The notes beneath the pieces were generated by a model. That model ran no database searches. It saw nothing but the letters and a program-made list of their open reading frames with translations, and was not told where the DNA came from. A program made the translations under genes and the position numbers. A DNA stretch of 64,000 bases from Sarcophilus harrisii (taxonomy: Eukaryota > Chordata > Mammalia > Dasyuromorphia > Dasyuridae), in contig NC_045432.1 in assembly GCF_902635505.1 (NCBI RefSeq), forward strand, positions 74,469,823 to 74,533,822, read 5' to 3'. Shown here piece after piece: positions 1 through 12,809 of the stretch (positions within the stretch are counted from its first letter, which is position 1; every line of letters begins with the position of its first letter).

Positions 1-765
1 CTCAAAAAAGACAGAGTAAAAGTTTTCTAGCTCATGACGGTTTGAAGTGTTATCAGGTAAAGGCTCTTCCCCAAGTTTGATAGTGGAACATAGTCTGGCA
101 CAGGGTGTGATATCATAACCCTGACCCTAGCAAACCAGGAACAGGCCTTGGGCCCATGAATCAGTGGCCGCAGACAAGAGCTCTGATTTCCAGACCTCTC
201 AGTTCACAAATATCAACAACCATTTAGAAAGTTGGCAGTTAAGTTCTATCGAGTCTGGGTGTGTGGAACATAGACAACTCCAGCACAGTCCCAGCCACAC
301 CAGACCAGGAGCAGGTCTTGAAAAACCACAGAATTAGCAAGATAATAGGAACGTTCTGAAGCCCTTGGCTCACAGATGGTAAGGAGGCATCTAACAGATG
401 GTCAGAAATGGATCATAGGAGTGTCTTTGCCACAGCAGGGTAAGATTCTGTTGTTTTGCCCACACTGGCTTCTGGGTCTAAGGTCTGGGTGGCACTCCCG
501 GGACAAGTAGGAACACAACAGAGCTTTCAATCTCAGTGGAAGGGATACCTGCATCACAGTTCCCAGAAAGAAAAGAGTGCTTGTACTAACAGACCAGAAC
601 ACAGATCAGGAGTAGTGAACACACCACACTGCTACATCATACCATCTTGAAAGAACTGAAAGCTCACTCTGAAAATAGCTGAATAAAAACCTTGAAGTCT
701 GAGACAATGCACCCTCCACCCTGGGAGTAAAGCCCTATATAACAGAGTTAAAAGTCAAATATCAG
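1..765 (+). mobile_element. Probable L1 5' UTR fragment (marsupial-like LINE)
   Basis: This stretch is unlike the satellite that follows: it is richer in GC and has no 481-bp periodicity. It contains several loosely repeated phrases of the type 'accaggagcaggtcttg' (near 128 and 304). It ends with a segment around 680-760 (charged-pair wording such as 'gacaatgcaccctccaccc' and 'gagttaaaagtcaaa') that I recall as typical of the 5' UTR just before ORF1 in marsupial L1 elements. ORF1 itself is absent: the sequence changes character after about 765. Seen directly: non-satellite sequence with an abrupt end. From memory of the family: the L1 5' UTR match. The short ORFs here on both strands have no recognisable product. 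It could instead be another interspersed repeat or unique flank; a repeat-library search would settle it. Confidence 0.5.
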
Positions 766-870
766 TGGGCCTCTAACCCAGAAGGGTGCATATATACATA
801 TTTTGCAATTATATGTTTGTCTTGTCCCTGAGGTATTTCCAAGGAAAAGTGGAATCATTCTGAAGAAAAG
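766..870. other. Unclassified junction between L1-like flank and satellite
   Basis: About 105 bp that match neither the L1-like sequence on the left nor the satellite on the right. Recognisable satellite begins at about 871 with the T-rich run leading into 'aggattacag'. The piece may be diverged satellite or a remnant of another repeat. Confidence 0.4.
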
Positions 871-2340
871 TTCTTTCTTCAGGATTACAGCCACGATTAT
901 TCCCTGTCGACGGGTATATTTTTGAGCTGCTGAAGTGTCACTAGCTATTCTGAAATCACATTGTTTGTATAATTCTCTGAACAATGTGTCTCAGAATGTT
1001 GTGGGCCTTTAGTACCCACATCATTATCTTCTTCTTCTACCCGCAGATGTATGATCCTAATTCAAAACTGTCTAATTTAAGATAATTTTCTGAAAAAAAT
1101 AAAACTTTGAATCCTTTCAGGTCATTCCAAGAACAAAATTAAATATGGCTGGAAGAAGGTGATTTTCAAGTAATAGGTGTAATGAACAATGGAGACTCCC
1201 CAATAACCTGGAGCCATGGATGAGAGAATGGAAAATATTTAACTCTGCATGTATGTGCTTTTTTTAAAAATTTAAATCATTTACTCTCCAAAACTGGATT
1301 CCATGACAGCTTTGAATGACTATTTTTAGAAAATGCATAGTAACATGTCATGTGTGGTTCTTTCTTTAGGATTATAGCCAGTTCTTCTTCCCAGAGTTGT
1401 ATATTCAGAATTCAAAACTATCTAATTTAAGATAATTTTCTGAAAAAAAAAAACCTTTAAACCTTTAAGGTCTTTGCATGAATCAAAGTAAACATTTCTG
1501 GAAGTAGGGGATTTTTAAGGAGAAGGCATAATAAACCAGGCACTCCCCAGTAACGTGGGGCATTAGATCAGAGACATGAACGAATTTATCTCTACATGTA
1601 TGTGGTTGTTTTGCAATTGAATTCATGTATTTTCTCAAAAATTGGGTTGTATGAGAGTTTTGAATGACTTTATTTAAGAAAATGTATAATATACCATTTG
1701 TACTTCTTTCTTTAGGATTACAGCCATGCTTAGTTTTTCTCAATAGCAGTATTTTTGACCTGCTGAAGGTCTACTAGACATTCTGATACCCCATTGTTTG
1801 TATGATACTTTGAACAATGTGGTTCAGAATGTTGTGGAACTTTAGTACCCACAACATCATCTTCTTCCCTGAGATGTATATTCAGAATTACAAATTGTGT
1901 AATTTAAGATAATTTTCTGGAAAAAAAAAAACCTTTACTGCTTTCAGGTCTTTCAGGAATAAAATTAAATATGGCTGGAAGAAAGTGATTTTCAAGTAAT
2001 AAGTGTAAAGAACAATGGAGACTTCCCAATAACCTGGAGCCATGGATCAGAGACTGGAAAATATTTAGTCCGGCATGTATGTACTTTTTTTTAAAAAATT
2101 TAAATCATTTACTCTCCAAAACTGGGTTCCATGAAAGCTTTGAATGACTATTTTTAGAAACTTATAGTAATATGCCATGTGTGGTTCTTTCTTTAGGACT
2201 ATAGCCATGCATATTTCCTGGTGATGGCTGTATTTTTGAGCTGCTGAAGGTCCACTTGACATCCTGAAACCTCATTGTTTGTATGATCCTTTGAACAATG
2301 TGTCTCAGAATGTTGTGGAACTTTAGCATCTGCAACATTT
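871..2340. repeat. Left-edge satellite monomers, one with a ~130-bp deletion
   Basis: Satellite starts mid-monomer and runs through roughly three monomers before the regular higher-order pattern sets in. The anchor word 'acaatgtg(t/g)..cagaatg' sits near 982, 1814 and 2295. The first gap is 832 bp instead of about 962 for two monomers. The difference is explained by a deletion of about 130 bp at 1380/1381, where 'aggattatagcca' runs straight into the CTT-rich block. The first monomer has a right half like tetramer type 3. The last is type 1 (the A lineage). Edge monomers of satellite arrays are commonly the most diverged, which fits. Confidence 0.8.
1140..1480. repeat. Shortened satellite monomer (~350 bp)
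   Basis: The monomer keeps its left part (a block with 'aacctggagccatgg', then the T-rich run and TTTAG). It jumps at 1380/1381 to the CTT-rich end, losing about 130 bp that include the GAACAATGTGTC anchor. Confidence 0.75.
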
Positions 2341-4262
2341 TCTTCTTCCCTGAAATGTCTTTTCAGTATTCAACATTGTCAAATTTAAGATAATTTCTCA
2401 GGAAAAAAAAACACCTTTAAACAAATTTCAATGTCTTTACAGGAATAAAATTTAAAGAATCCTAGAAGAAGAGGATTTTCAAGCAGAAGACACAATGAAC
2501 CATAAACTCCCCAATCACCTGGTGCCATGGATCAAAGACATGAAAGAATTTAGCCCTGCATGTATGTACACTTTTTCAATTGAAGACATTTATTCTCTAA
2601 AATTACATTCCATGACAGGTTCAAATGACTATTTATAGAAAATGGACAATTACTTGCTATGTGTTATTCTTTCTTCAGGATTATAGTCATGCATATTTCC
2701 TTTAGATTGCTATATTTGTGGGTTGCTGAAGGTACACTAGACATCCTGAAACCCCACTGCCTGTTTCACTCTTTGAACAATGTGTCTTACAATGTTGTGG
2801 TGCTTTAGTAGCTACAGCACCAACTTCTTCATTTTGGCCGAGATGTATATTCAGAATTCAGAACTGTCTATTGTAAGATGATTTTCTGAAAAAAAAAAAA
2901 AAAACCTTTAATCCTTTAAGGTTTTGTAAGAATCAAATTAAATATTGATGGAAGAAGAGGCTTATCAAGTAGTAGGCATAATGAACAATGGTTCATAACC
3001 AAAGATCATGGATCAGAGAAATGAAAGAATTTTGCACTGCATGTATGTGCTCTTTTTTGTACTTGAAGTCATTTATTCTCTAGAATTGGATGACAGGACA
3101 GTTTTGAATGACTATTTTTAGACAATGGAAAATAATATGTCAAGTGAGCTTCTTTCTTTAGAATTAGTCATTTTTAATTCCTCTCAACTGCTAACGTTTT
3201 CAGCTGCTGAAGTGCCACTAGCCATTCTGAAATCACATTGTTTGTATGAATCCTTGAACAATGTGTCTCAGAATGTTGTGGGCCTTTGGTACGCACAGCA
3301 TTATCTTATTGTTTCCAGAGTTGTATATGCAGAATTCAACACTATCTACTTTAAGATAATTTGATAAAAAAAAAAAACCCTTTAAACCTTTAAGGTCTTT
3401 GCACAAATCAAAGTAAATATTTCTGGGAGGAGGGGATTTTCAAGTAGAAGGCATAATGAACTCCCTAGTAATATGGGGCCATGGATAAGAGACATGAATC
3501 ATTTTATCTCTACATGTATGTGCTCTTTTTTGCAATTAAAGTCATTTATGTTCCCTAAAATTGGGTTGAATGACAGTTTGATTGACTATTATTTTTTAGA
3601 AAATGGATACTAATATACCATTTGTGCTTCTTTCTTTAGGATTACAACTGTGCTAATTTCCTATCGACGGCTGTATTTTTAAGCTGCTGAAGGTCCACTA
3701 CATATTCTAATACTCCATTGTTTGTGTGACTCCTTGAACAATGTGGCTCGGAATGTTGTGGTCCATTAGTAACAACAACATCATCATCTTTTTCCCTGAG
3801 ATGTATATTCAGAATTCCAAATTGTGTAATTTAAGATAATTTTCTGAGAAAAAAAAAACTTTACTTCTTTCAGGTCATTCAGGAATAAAATGAAATATGG
3901 CAGGAAGAAGGTGATTTTCAAGTAATAGGTGTAATGAACAGTGGAGTCTCTTCATTAACCTGGAGCCATGGATGAGAGACTAGAAAATATTTAGCCCTGC
4001 ATGTATGTGCTTTTTTAAAATTTAAATCATTTACTCTCCAAAACTGGGTTCTATGAAAGCTTTTTATGACTATTTTTTAGAAAATGCATAGTAACATGCC
4101 GTGTGTGGTTCTTTCTTTAGGACTATAGCCATGCATATTTCCTGTTGATGGCAGTATTTTTGAAATGCTGGTGGTCCACTTGACATCCTGAAACCTCATT
4201 GTTTGTATCATCCTTTGAACAATGTGTCTCAGAATGTTGTGGGCCTTTAGCACCAGCAACAT
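2341..4262. repeat. Tetrameric higher-order repeat, copy 1
   Basis: Four successive monomers of about 481 bp, each recognisably different, in the order type 2 (start near 2460), type 3 (near 2945), type 4 (near 3420) and type 1 (near 3900). Type 2 carries 'cctttagat' in its right half. Type 3 has 'gtagtaggcataatgaac' and lacks the usual GGATTACAG word. Type 4 has 'caactgtgctaatttcc'. Type 1 has 'gaaatgctgg.ggtccactt'. The same order returns about 1,925 bp later. No coding potential beyond short ORFs that recur with the repeat. Confidence 0.85.
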
Positions 4263-6185
4263 TTTCTCCTTCTATGAAATGTCTTTTCAGTATTCAAAAT
4301 TGTCAAATTTATGATAATTTCTCAGGAAAAAAAAAACACCTTTAAACAAATTTCAATGTCTTTACAGGAATAAAATTAAATATTGCTAGAAGAAGAGAAT
4401 TTTCAAGCAGAAGACATAATGAACCATGAACTCCCTAATCACCTGCTGCCATGGATCACAGACAGGAAAGAATATAGCCCTGCATGTATGTACTCTTTTT
4501 CAATTAAAGTCATTTACTCCAAAATTGCATTCCATTGAGAGGTTTGAATGACTATTTTTAGAAAATGGACACTTACATGCCATGTGTTATTCTTTCTTCA
4601 GCATTATGCTCATGCTTATTTCCTTTAGATTTCTATATTTGTGAGCTGCTCAAGGTCCACTAGACATCCTGAAACCCCATTATTTATTTCACTCTTTGAA
4701 CAATGTGTCTCACAATGTTGTGGGGCTTCAGTACCTACAGCAGCAACTTCTTCATTTTGAGCGAGATGTATATTCAGAATTCAGAACTGTCTAATTTAAG
4801 ATGATTTTCTGAAAAGGAACCTTTAATCCTTTAAGGTTTTGCAAGAATCAAATCAAATATTGCTGGAAGAAGAGCCTTATCAAATAGTAGGCATAATGAA
4901 CAATGGAGTCCCCAATAACCAAGGGCCATGGATCAGAGACATGTAAGAATTTTGCACTGCATATATGTGCTCTTTTTTATACTTGAAGTCATTTATTCTC
5001 TAGAATTGGATGACAGGACAATTTTGAATGATTAATTTTAGAAAATGGAAACTAACATGTCATGTGAGTTCTTTCTTTAGAATTAAAATGATTTTTAATT
5101 CTTCTCAATTGCTATGGTTCTCAGCTGCTGAAGTGCCGCTAGCAATTGTGAAATCACATTGTTTGTATGAATCCTTGAACAATGTGTCTCAGAATATTGT
5201 GGGCCTTTGGTACCCACAGCATTATCTTATTATTTCCAGAGTTGTATATTCAGAATTCAACACTATCTAATTTAAGATAATTTTCTGAAAAAAAAAAACT
5301 TTTAACCTTTAAGATCTTTGCATAAATCAAAGTGATATTTCTGGGAGGAGGGGATTTTCAAGTAGAAGCCATAATGAACCATGCACTCCCTGGTAATATG
5401 GGTCCATGGATCAGGGACGTGAATCAATTTATCTCTACATGTATGTGCTGTTTTGCAATTAAAGTCATTTACATTCTCTAAAATTGGGTTGAATGACAGT
5501 TTGACTGACTATTTTTTTTAGAAAATGGATACAAATATACCATTTGTGCTTCTTTTTTTTAGGATTACAACTATGCTAATTTCCTATCAATGGCTGTATT
5601 TTTAAGCTGCTGAAGGTCCACTAGACATTCTGATACTCCATTGTTTGTATGACTCCTTGAACAATGTGGTTCAGAATGTTGTGGGCCTTTAGTACCCACA
5701 ACATAATCATCTCCTTCTTCCCTGAGATATATATTCAGAATTCCAAATTGTGTAATTTAAGATAATTTTCTGAAGAAAAAAAATCTTTGCTCCTTTCAGG
5801 TCTTTCAGGAATAAAATTAAATATGGCTGGAAGAAGGTCATTTTCTAGTAATAGGTGTAATGAACAATGGAGACTCCCCAATAACCTGGAGCCATGGATG
5901 AGAGAGTAGAAAATATTTAGCCCTGCATGTATGTGCTTTGTTAAAATTTAAATCATTTAGTCTCCAAAACTGAGTTCTATGAGAGCTTTGTATGACTATT
6001 TTTTAGAAAATGCATAGTAACATGCCATGTGTGGTTCTTTCTTAGGCTTACAGCCATGCATATTTCCTGTTGATGGCTGTATTTTTGAAATGTTGGAAGT
6101 CCACTTGACATCTTGAGACCTCATTGTTTGTATGATCCTTTGAACAATGTGTCTCAGAATGTTGTGGGGATTTAGCACCTGCAAA
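4263..6185. repeat. Tetrameric higher-order repeat, copy 2
   Basis: Same monomer order 2-3-4-1 as the preceding unit, with monomer starts near 4380, 4860, 5340 and 5820. It is close to copy 4 (8975-10894) over long stretches, particularly in the type 3 and type 4 monomers ('gaagccataatgaaccatg' in both). That suggests those units share a more recent ancestor than adjacent units do. Confidence 0.85.
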
Positions 6186-7037
6186 ATTTTCTTCTTCCCT
6201 GAAATGTCTTTTCATTATTGAAAATTGTCAAATTTAAGATAATTTCTCAGGAAAAAAAAACACCTTTAAACAAATTTTAATGTCTTTAAACGAATAAATT
6301 AAACATGCAAGAAGGGGAGTTTCATATAGAAGGCATAATGAACCATGAACTCCCCAGTCATCTACCATGGATCAGAGACATGAAAGAATTTATCTCTACA
6401 TGTATGTGCAATTTTTTGCAATTGAAGTCATTTACTTGCTCTCAAATTGGGTTGAATGATAGTTTGGAATGAATGTTTTTTTAAAAAATGGATAATAATA
6501 TACCATTTCTGCTTCTTTCTTTAGGATTACAACCACACTTAGATTTTGTCGACTGCAGTATTGTTGAGCTGCTGAAGGTCCACTAGACATTATGATACCC
6601 CATTTTCTGTATGACTCCTTGAACAATGTGGCTCAGAATGTTGTGGGCCTTTAGTACTCATAACATCATCTTTTTCTTCGTGGAGATGTATATTCAGAAT
6701 GCCAAATTGTGTAATTTAAGATAATTTTCTGAAAAAAAACCTTTACTCCGTTCATGTCTTTCAGGAATAAAATTAAATATGACTGGAAAAAGGTGACTTT
6801 CAGGTAGTAGGCGTAAAACTGGGTTCTATGACAGCTTTATATGACTATATTTTGGAAAATGAAAAGTAACATACCATGTGTGGTTCTTTCCTGAGGATTA
6901 CAGTCATGCATATTTCCTGTTGATGGCTGTATTTTTGAAATGCTGCAGGTCCACTTGACATCTTGAGACCTCATTGTTTGTATGATCATTTGAACAATGT
7001 GTCTCAGAATGTTGTGGGCCTTTAGCACCTGCAACAT
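6186..7037. repeat. Out-of-register dimer inside the tetramer block, with a ~121-bp deletion
   Basis: Instead of types 2-3-4, the array here holds one B-type monomer (near 6300-6660, with 'cacttagattttgtcgac' and the GTCGAC word) followed directly by a type 1/A monomer. The A monomer is shortened at 6815/6816, where '...taggcgta' joins 'aaactgggttc', losing about 121 bp of its left part. This B-A arrangement is the pattern of the array to the right of 14 kb, so it looks like a piece of the dimeric array moved into the tetrameric one by unequal exchange or conversion. Confidence 0.75.
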
Positions 7038-8974
7038 TTTCTTCTTCCCTCAAATGTCTTTTCAGTATTCAAAATTGTCAAATTTATGATAATTTCTCAA
7101 GAAAAAAAACACCTTTAAACAAATTTCAATGTCTTTACAGGAATAAAATTAAACATTGCTAGAAGAAGAGAATTTTCAAGCAGAAGGCATAATGAACCAT
7201 GAACTCCCCAATCACCTACTGCCATGGATCACAGACAGGAAAGAATATAGCCCTGCATGTATGTACTCTTTTTCAATTCAAGTCATTTACTCCAAAATTG
7301 CATTCCATGAGAGGTTTGAATGACTATTTTTAGAAAATGGCCACTTACATGCCATGGGTCATTCTTTCTTCAGGATTATAGTCATGCTTATTTCCTTTAG
7401 ATTTCTATATTTGTGAGCTGCTCAAGGTCCACTAGACATCCTGAAACCCCATTATTTATTTCACTCTTTGAACAATGTGTCTCACAATGTTGTGGGGCTT
7501 CAGTACCTACAGCAGCAACTTCTTCATTTTGAGCGAGATGTATATTCAGAATTCAGAACTGTCTAATTTAAGATGATTTTCTGAAAAGGAAACCTTTAAT
7601 CCTTTAAGGTTTTGCAAGAATCAAATCAAATATTGCTGGAAGAAGAGAGGCTTATAAAGTAGTAGGCATAATGAACAATGGAGTCCCCAATAACCAAGGG
7701 CCATGGATCAGAGACAGGTAAGAATTTTGCACTGTATGTATGTGCTCTTTTTTGTACTTGAAGTCATTCATTCTCTAGAATTGGATGACAGGACAGTTTT
7801 GAATGATTATTTTTAGAAAATAGAAACTAACATGTCATGTGAGCTTCTTTCTTTAGAATTACAATCATTTTTAATTTCTCTCAATTGCTATGGTTCTCAG
7901 CTGCTGAAGTGCTGCTAGCAATTGTGAAATCACATTGTTTGTATGAATCCTTGAATAATGTGTCTCAGAATGTTGTGGGCCTTTGGTACCCACAGCATTA
8001 TCTTATTATTTCCAGAGTTGTATATTCAGAATGCAACACTATCTAATTTAAGATAATTTTCTGAAAAAAAAAAAACCCTTTAAACCTTTAAGATCTTTGC
8101 ATAAATCAAAGTAATATTTCTGGGAGGAGGGGATTTTCAAGTAGAAGGCATAATGAACCATGCACTCCCAAGTAATATGGGGCCATGAATCAGAGACATG
8201 AATCAATTTCTCTCTACATGTATGCGCATTTTTTTTCAATTAAAGTCATTTGCTTTCTCTAAAATTGGGTTGAATGACAGTTTTGAATGAATGTTTATTT
8301 AGAAAATGTATAATAGTATACCATTTTATGCTTCTTTCTTTAGGATTACCGCAATGCTTAGTTTTTGTCGATGGCAGTATTGTTGAGCTGCTGAAGGTCC
8401 ACTAAACATTCTGATACCGCATTTTTTGTATGACTCCTTGAACAATGTGTCTCAGAATGTTGTGGGCCTTTAGTACCCACAACATCATCTTTTTCTTCTT
8501 CCCGGACATATATATTCAGAATTCCAAATTGTGTAATTTAAGATAATTATCTGAAAAAAAAAAACATTACTCCTTTCATGTCTTTCGGGAAGAAAATTAA
8601 ATATGGCGGGAAAAAGGTGATTTTCAGGTAGTAGGCGTAATGAACAATGGAGACTTCCCAATAATATGGAGCCATGGATCAGAGACCTGAAAATATTTAG
8701 CCCGGCATGTATGTGCTCTTTTCTTTTTTTTAATATAAATCATTTACTCTCCAAAATTGGGTTCCATGACAGTTTTGTATGACTAGTCTTATAAAATGCA
8801 TAGTAAAATGCCATGTGTGGTTCTTTCTTGAGGACTACAGCCATTCATATTTCCTGTTGATGGCTGTATTTTTGAAATGCTGATGGTCCACTTGACATCC
8901 TGAAACCTCATTGTTTGTATCATCCTTTGAACAATGTGTCTCAGAATGTTGTGGGCCTTTAGCACCTGCAACAT
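7038..8974. repeat. Tetrameric higher-order repeat, copy 3 (type 4 monomer is a hybrid)
   Basis: Monomer starts near 7150 (type 2), 7640 (type 3), 8130 (type 4) and 8590 (type 1). The third of these is chimeric. Its left half reads as type 4 ('gcactcccaagtaatatgg'). From roughly 8250-8290 onward it reads as B-type ('gaatgaatgttt', then a TTTTTGTCGATGGCAG-like block and 'attgttgagctg'). Confidence 0.8.
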
Positions 8975-10894
8975 TTTCTCCTTCCCTGAAATGTCTTTTC
9001 AGTATTCAAAATTGTCAAATTTATGATAATTTCTCAGGAAAAAAACACCTCTAAACAAATTTCAATGTCTTTACAGGAATAAAAGTAAACATTGCTAGAA
9101 GAAGAGAATTTTCAAGCACAAGACATAATGAACAATGAACTCTCCAATCACCTGCTGCCAAGGATCACAGACAGGAAAGAATATAGCCCTTCATGTATGT
9201 ATACTTTTTCAATTAAAGTCATTTACAACAAAATTGCGTTCCATGAGAGGTTTGAATGACTATTTTTAGAAAATGCAAACTTACATGCCATGGGTTATTC
9301 TTCCTTCAGCTTCATACTCATGCTTATTTCCTTTAGATTTCTATATTTGTGAGCTGCTCAAGATCCACTAGACACCCTAAAACTCCATTATTTATTTCAC
9401 TCTTTGAACAATGTGTCTTACCTTCAGGGCTTCAGTACCTACAGCACCAAATTCTTCATTTTGAGCGAGATGTATTTTCAGAATTCAGAACTGTCTAATG
9501 TAAGATGATTTTCTGAAAAGGAAACCTTTAATCCTTTAAGTTTTGCAAGAATCAAATCAAATATTGCTGGAAGAAGAGGCTTATCAAGTAGTAGGCATAA
9601 TGAACAATGGAGTCCCCAATAACCAAGGACCATGGATCAGAGACAGGTAAGAATTTTGCACTGCATGTATGTGGTCTTTTTTATACTTGAAGTCATTTAT
9701 TCTCTAGAATTGGATAACAGGACAGTTTTGAATGATTATTTTTAGAAAATGGAAACTAACATGTCATGTGAGCTTCTTTCTTTAGAATTACAATCATTTT
9801 TAATTCCTCTTAATTGCTATCATTCTAAGCTGCTGAGGTGCTGCTAGCAATTGTGAAATCACATTGTTTGTATGAATCCTTGAACAATGTGTCTCAGAAT
9901 GTTGTAGGCCTTTGGTACCCACAGCATTATCTTATTATTTCCAGAGTTGTATATTCAGAATTCAACACTATCTAATTTAAGATACTTTTCTGAAAAAAAA
10001 CTTTTAACCTTTAAGATCTTTGCATAAATCAAAGTGATATTTCTGGGAGGAGGGGATTTTCAAGTAGAAGCCATAATGAACCATGCACTCCCTGGTAATA
10101 TGGGTCCACGGATCAGGGACGTGCATCAATTTATCTCTACATGTATGTGCTATTTTGCAATTAAAGTCATTTACATTCTCTAAAATTGGGTTGAATGACA
10201 GTTTGATTGACTATTTTTTTTTAGAAAATGGATACAAATATACCATTTGTGCTTCTTTTTTTAGGAATACAACTATGCTAATTTCCTATCAATGGCTGTA
10301 TTTTTAAGCTGCTGAAGGTCCACTAGACATTCTGATACTCCATTGTTTGTATGACTCCTTGAACAATGTGGTTCAGAATGTTGTGGGCCTTTAGTACCCA
10401 CAACATAATCATCTCCTTCTTCCCTGAGATATATATTCAGAATTCCAAATTGTGTAATTTAAGATAATTTTCTGAAAAAAAAAAAAAAACCTTTACTCCT
10501 TTCAGGTCTTTAAGGAATAAAATTAAATATGGCGGGAAGAAGGTCATTTTCTAGTAATAGGTGTAATGAACAATGGAGACTCCCTAATAACCTGGAGCCA
10601 TGGATGAGAGAGTGGAAAATATTTAGCCCTGCATGTATGTGCTTTGTTAAAATTTAAATCATTTACTTTCCAAAACTGAGTTCAATGAGAGTTTTGCATG
10701 ACTATTTTTTAGAAAATGCAGAGTAACCTGCCATGTTTGGTTCTTTCTTGAGGACTACAACCATGCATATTTCCTGTTGATGGCTTTATTTTTGAAATGC
10801 TGGATTTCCACTGGACATCCTGAGACCTCATTGTTTGTATGATCCTTTGAACCATGTGTCTCAGAATCTTGTGGGCCTTTAGCACCTGCAACAT
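8975..10894. repeat. Tetrameric higher-order repeat, copy 4
   Basis: Order 2-3-4-1 with monomer starts near 9100, 9570, 10050 and 10530. The type 2 monomer has lost about 12 bp in its right part near 9420 ('gtcttaccttcaggg' in place of the usual anchor word). The type 4 monomer is nearly the same as in copy 2. Confidence 0.85.
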
Positions 10895-12809
10895 ATTCTT
10901 CTTCCCTCAAATGTCTTTTCAGTATTCAAAATTGTCAAATTTCAGATAATTTCTCAGGAAAAAAAACACCTTTAAACAAATTTCAATGTCTTTACAGGAA
11001 TAAAAGTAAACATTGCTAGAAGAAGAGGATTTTCAAGCAGAAGACATAATGAACCATGAACTCCCCAATCACCTGCTGCCAAGGATAACAGACAGGAAAG
11101 AATATAGCCCTGCATGTATGTACACTTTTTCAATTAAAGTCATTTACTCCAAAATTGCGTTCCATGGAGAGGTTTGAATGACTATTTTTAGAAAATGGAC
11201 ACTTACATGCCATGTGATATTCTTTCTTCAGGATTATAGTCATGCTTATTTCCATTAGATTTCTATATTTGTGAGCTGCTCAAGGTCCACTAGACATCCT
11301 GAAACCCCATTATTTATTTCATTCTTTGAACAGTGTGTTTCACAACGTTGTGGGGCTTCAGTACCAACAGCACCAAATTCTTCATTTTGAGCGAGATGTA
11401 TATTCAGAATTCAGAACTGTCTAATGTAAGATGATTTTCTGAAAAGGAAACCTTTAATCCTTTAAGATTTTGCAAGAATCAAATTAAATATTGCTGGTAG
11501 AAGAGGCTTATCAAGTAGTAGGCATAATGAACAATGGAGTCCCCAATAACCAAGGACCATGGATCAGAGACATGTAAGAATTTTGCACTGCATATATGTG
11601 CTCTTTTTTGTACTTGAATTCATTTATTCTCTAGAATTGGATGACAGGACAGTTTTGAATGATTATTTTTAGAAAATGGAAACTAACATGTCATGTGTAC
11701 AATCATTTTTAATTCCTCTTAATTGCTATCGTTCTAAGCTGCTGAGGTGCCGCTAGCAATTCTGAAATCACATTGTTTGCATGAATCCTTGAACAATGTG
11801 TCTCAGAATGTTGTGGACCTTTGGTACCCACAGCATTATCTTATTATTTCCAGAGTTGTATATTCAGAATTCAACACTATCTAATTTAAGATAATTTTCT
11901 GAAAAAAACACCTTTAAACATTTAAGATCTGTGAATAAATCAAAGTAATATTTGTGAGAGGAGGGGATTTTCAAGTAGAAGGCATAATGAACCATGCACT
12001 CCCTGGTAATATGGGTCCACGGATCAGGGACGTGAATCAATTTATCTCTACATGTATGTGTTATTTTGTAATTAAAGTCATTTACATTCTCTAAAACTGG
12101 GTTGAATGACAGTTTGATTGACTAATTTTTTTAGAAAATGGATACTAATATACCATTTGTGCTTCTTTTTTTTGGATTACAACTATGCTAATTTCCTATC
12201 AACGGCTGTATTTTTAAGCTGCTGAAGGTCCACTAGACATTCTGATACTCCATTGTTTGTATGACTCCTTGAACAATGTGGTTCAGAATGTTGTGGGCCT
12301 TTAGTACCCACAACATAATCATCTCCTCCTTCCCTGAGATATATATTCAGAATTCCAAATTTTGTAATTTAAGGTAATTTTCTGAAAAAATAACTTTTAC
12401 CCCTTTTAGGTCTTTCAGGAATAAAATTAAATATGGCTGGAAGAAGGTCATTTTCTAGTAATAGGTGTAATGAAGAAGGGATATTCCCAAATCACCTGGA
12501 GCCATGGATGAGAGAGTGGAAAATATTTAGCCCTGCATCTATGTGCTTTATGAGAATTTAAATCATTTTCTCTCCAAAAGCTTGTTCTACGACAGCTTTA
12601 TAAGACTATTCTTATAAAATGCATAGTAACATACCATGTGTGGTTCTTTCTTTAGGATTACATCCATGAATATTTTCTGTTGATGGCTGGACTTTTGAAA
12701 TGCTGGAGGTCCACATGACATCCTGAGACCTCATTGTTTGTATGATCCTTTGAACAATGTGTCTCAGAATGTTGTGGGCCTTTAGCAACTGCAACATTTT
12801 CTTCTTCAC
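10895..12809. repeat. Tetrameric higher-order repeat, copy 5
   Basis: Order 2-3-4-1 with monomer starts near 11020, 11500, 11960 and 12430. A short deletion of about 18 bp at about 11697 removes the T-rich run before the usual TTTAG word in the type 3 monomer ('catgtcatgtgtacaatc'). This is the last complete tetramer before the array changes its higher-order pattern. Confidence 0.85.

Noticed and set aside
402-650. Overlapping short ORFs on both strands in the left flank
   Set aside because: They lie in the probable L1 5' UTR, have no domain and overlap each other on opposite strands.
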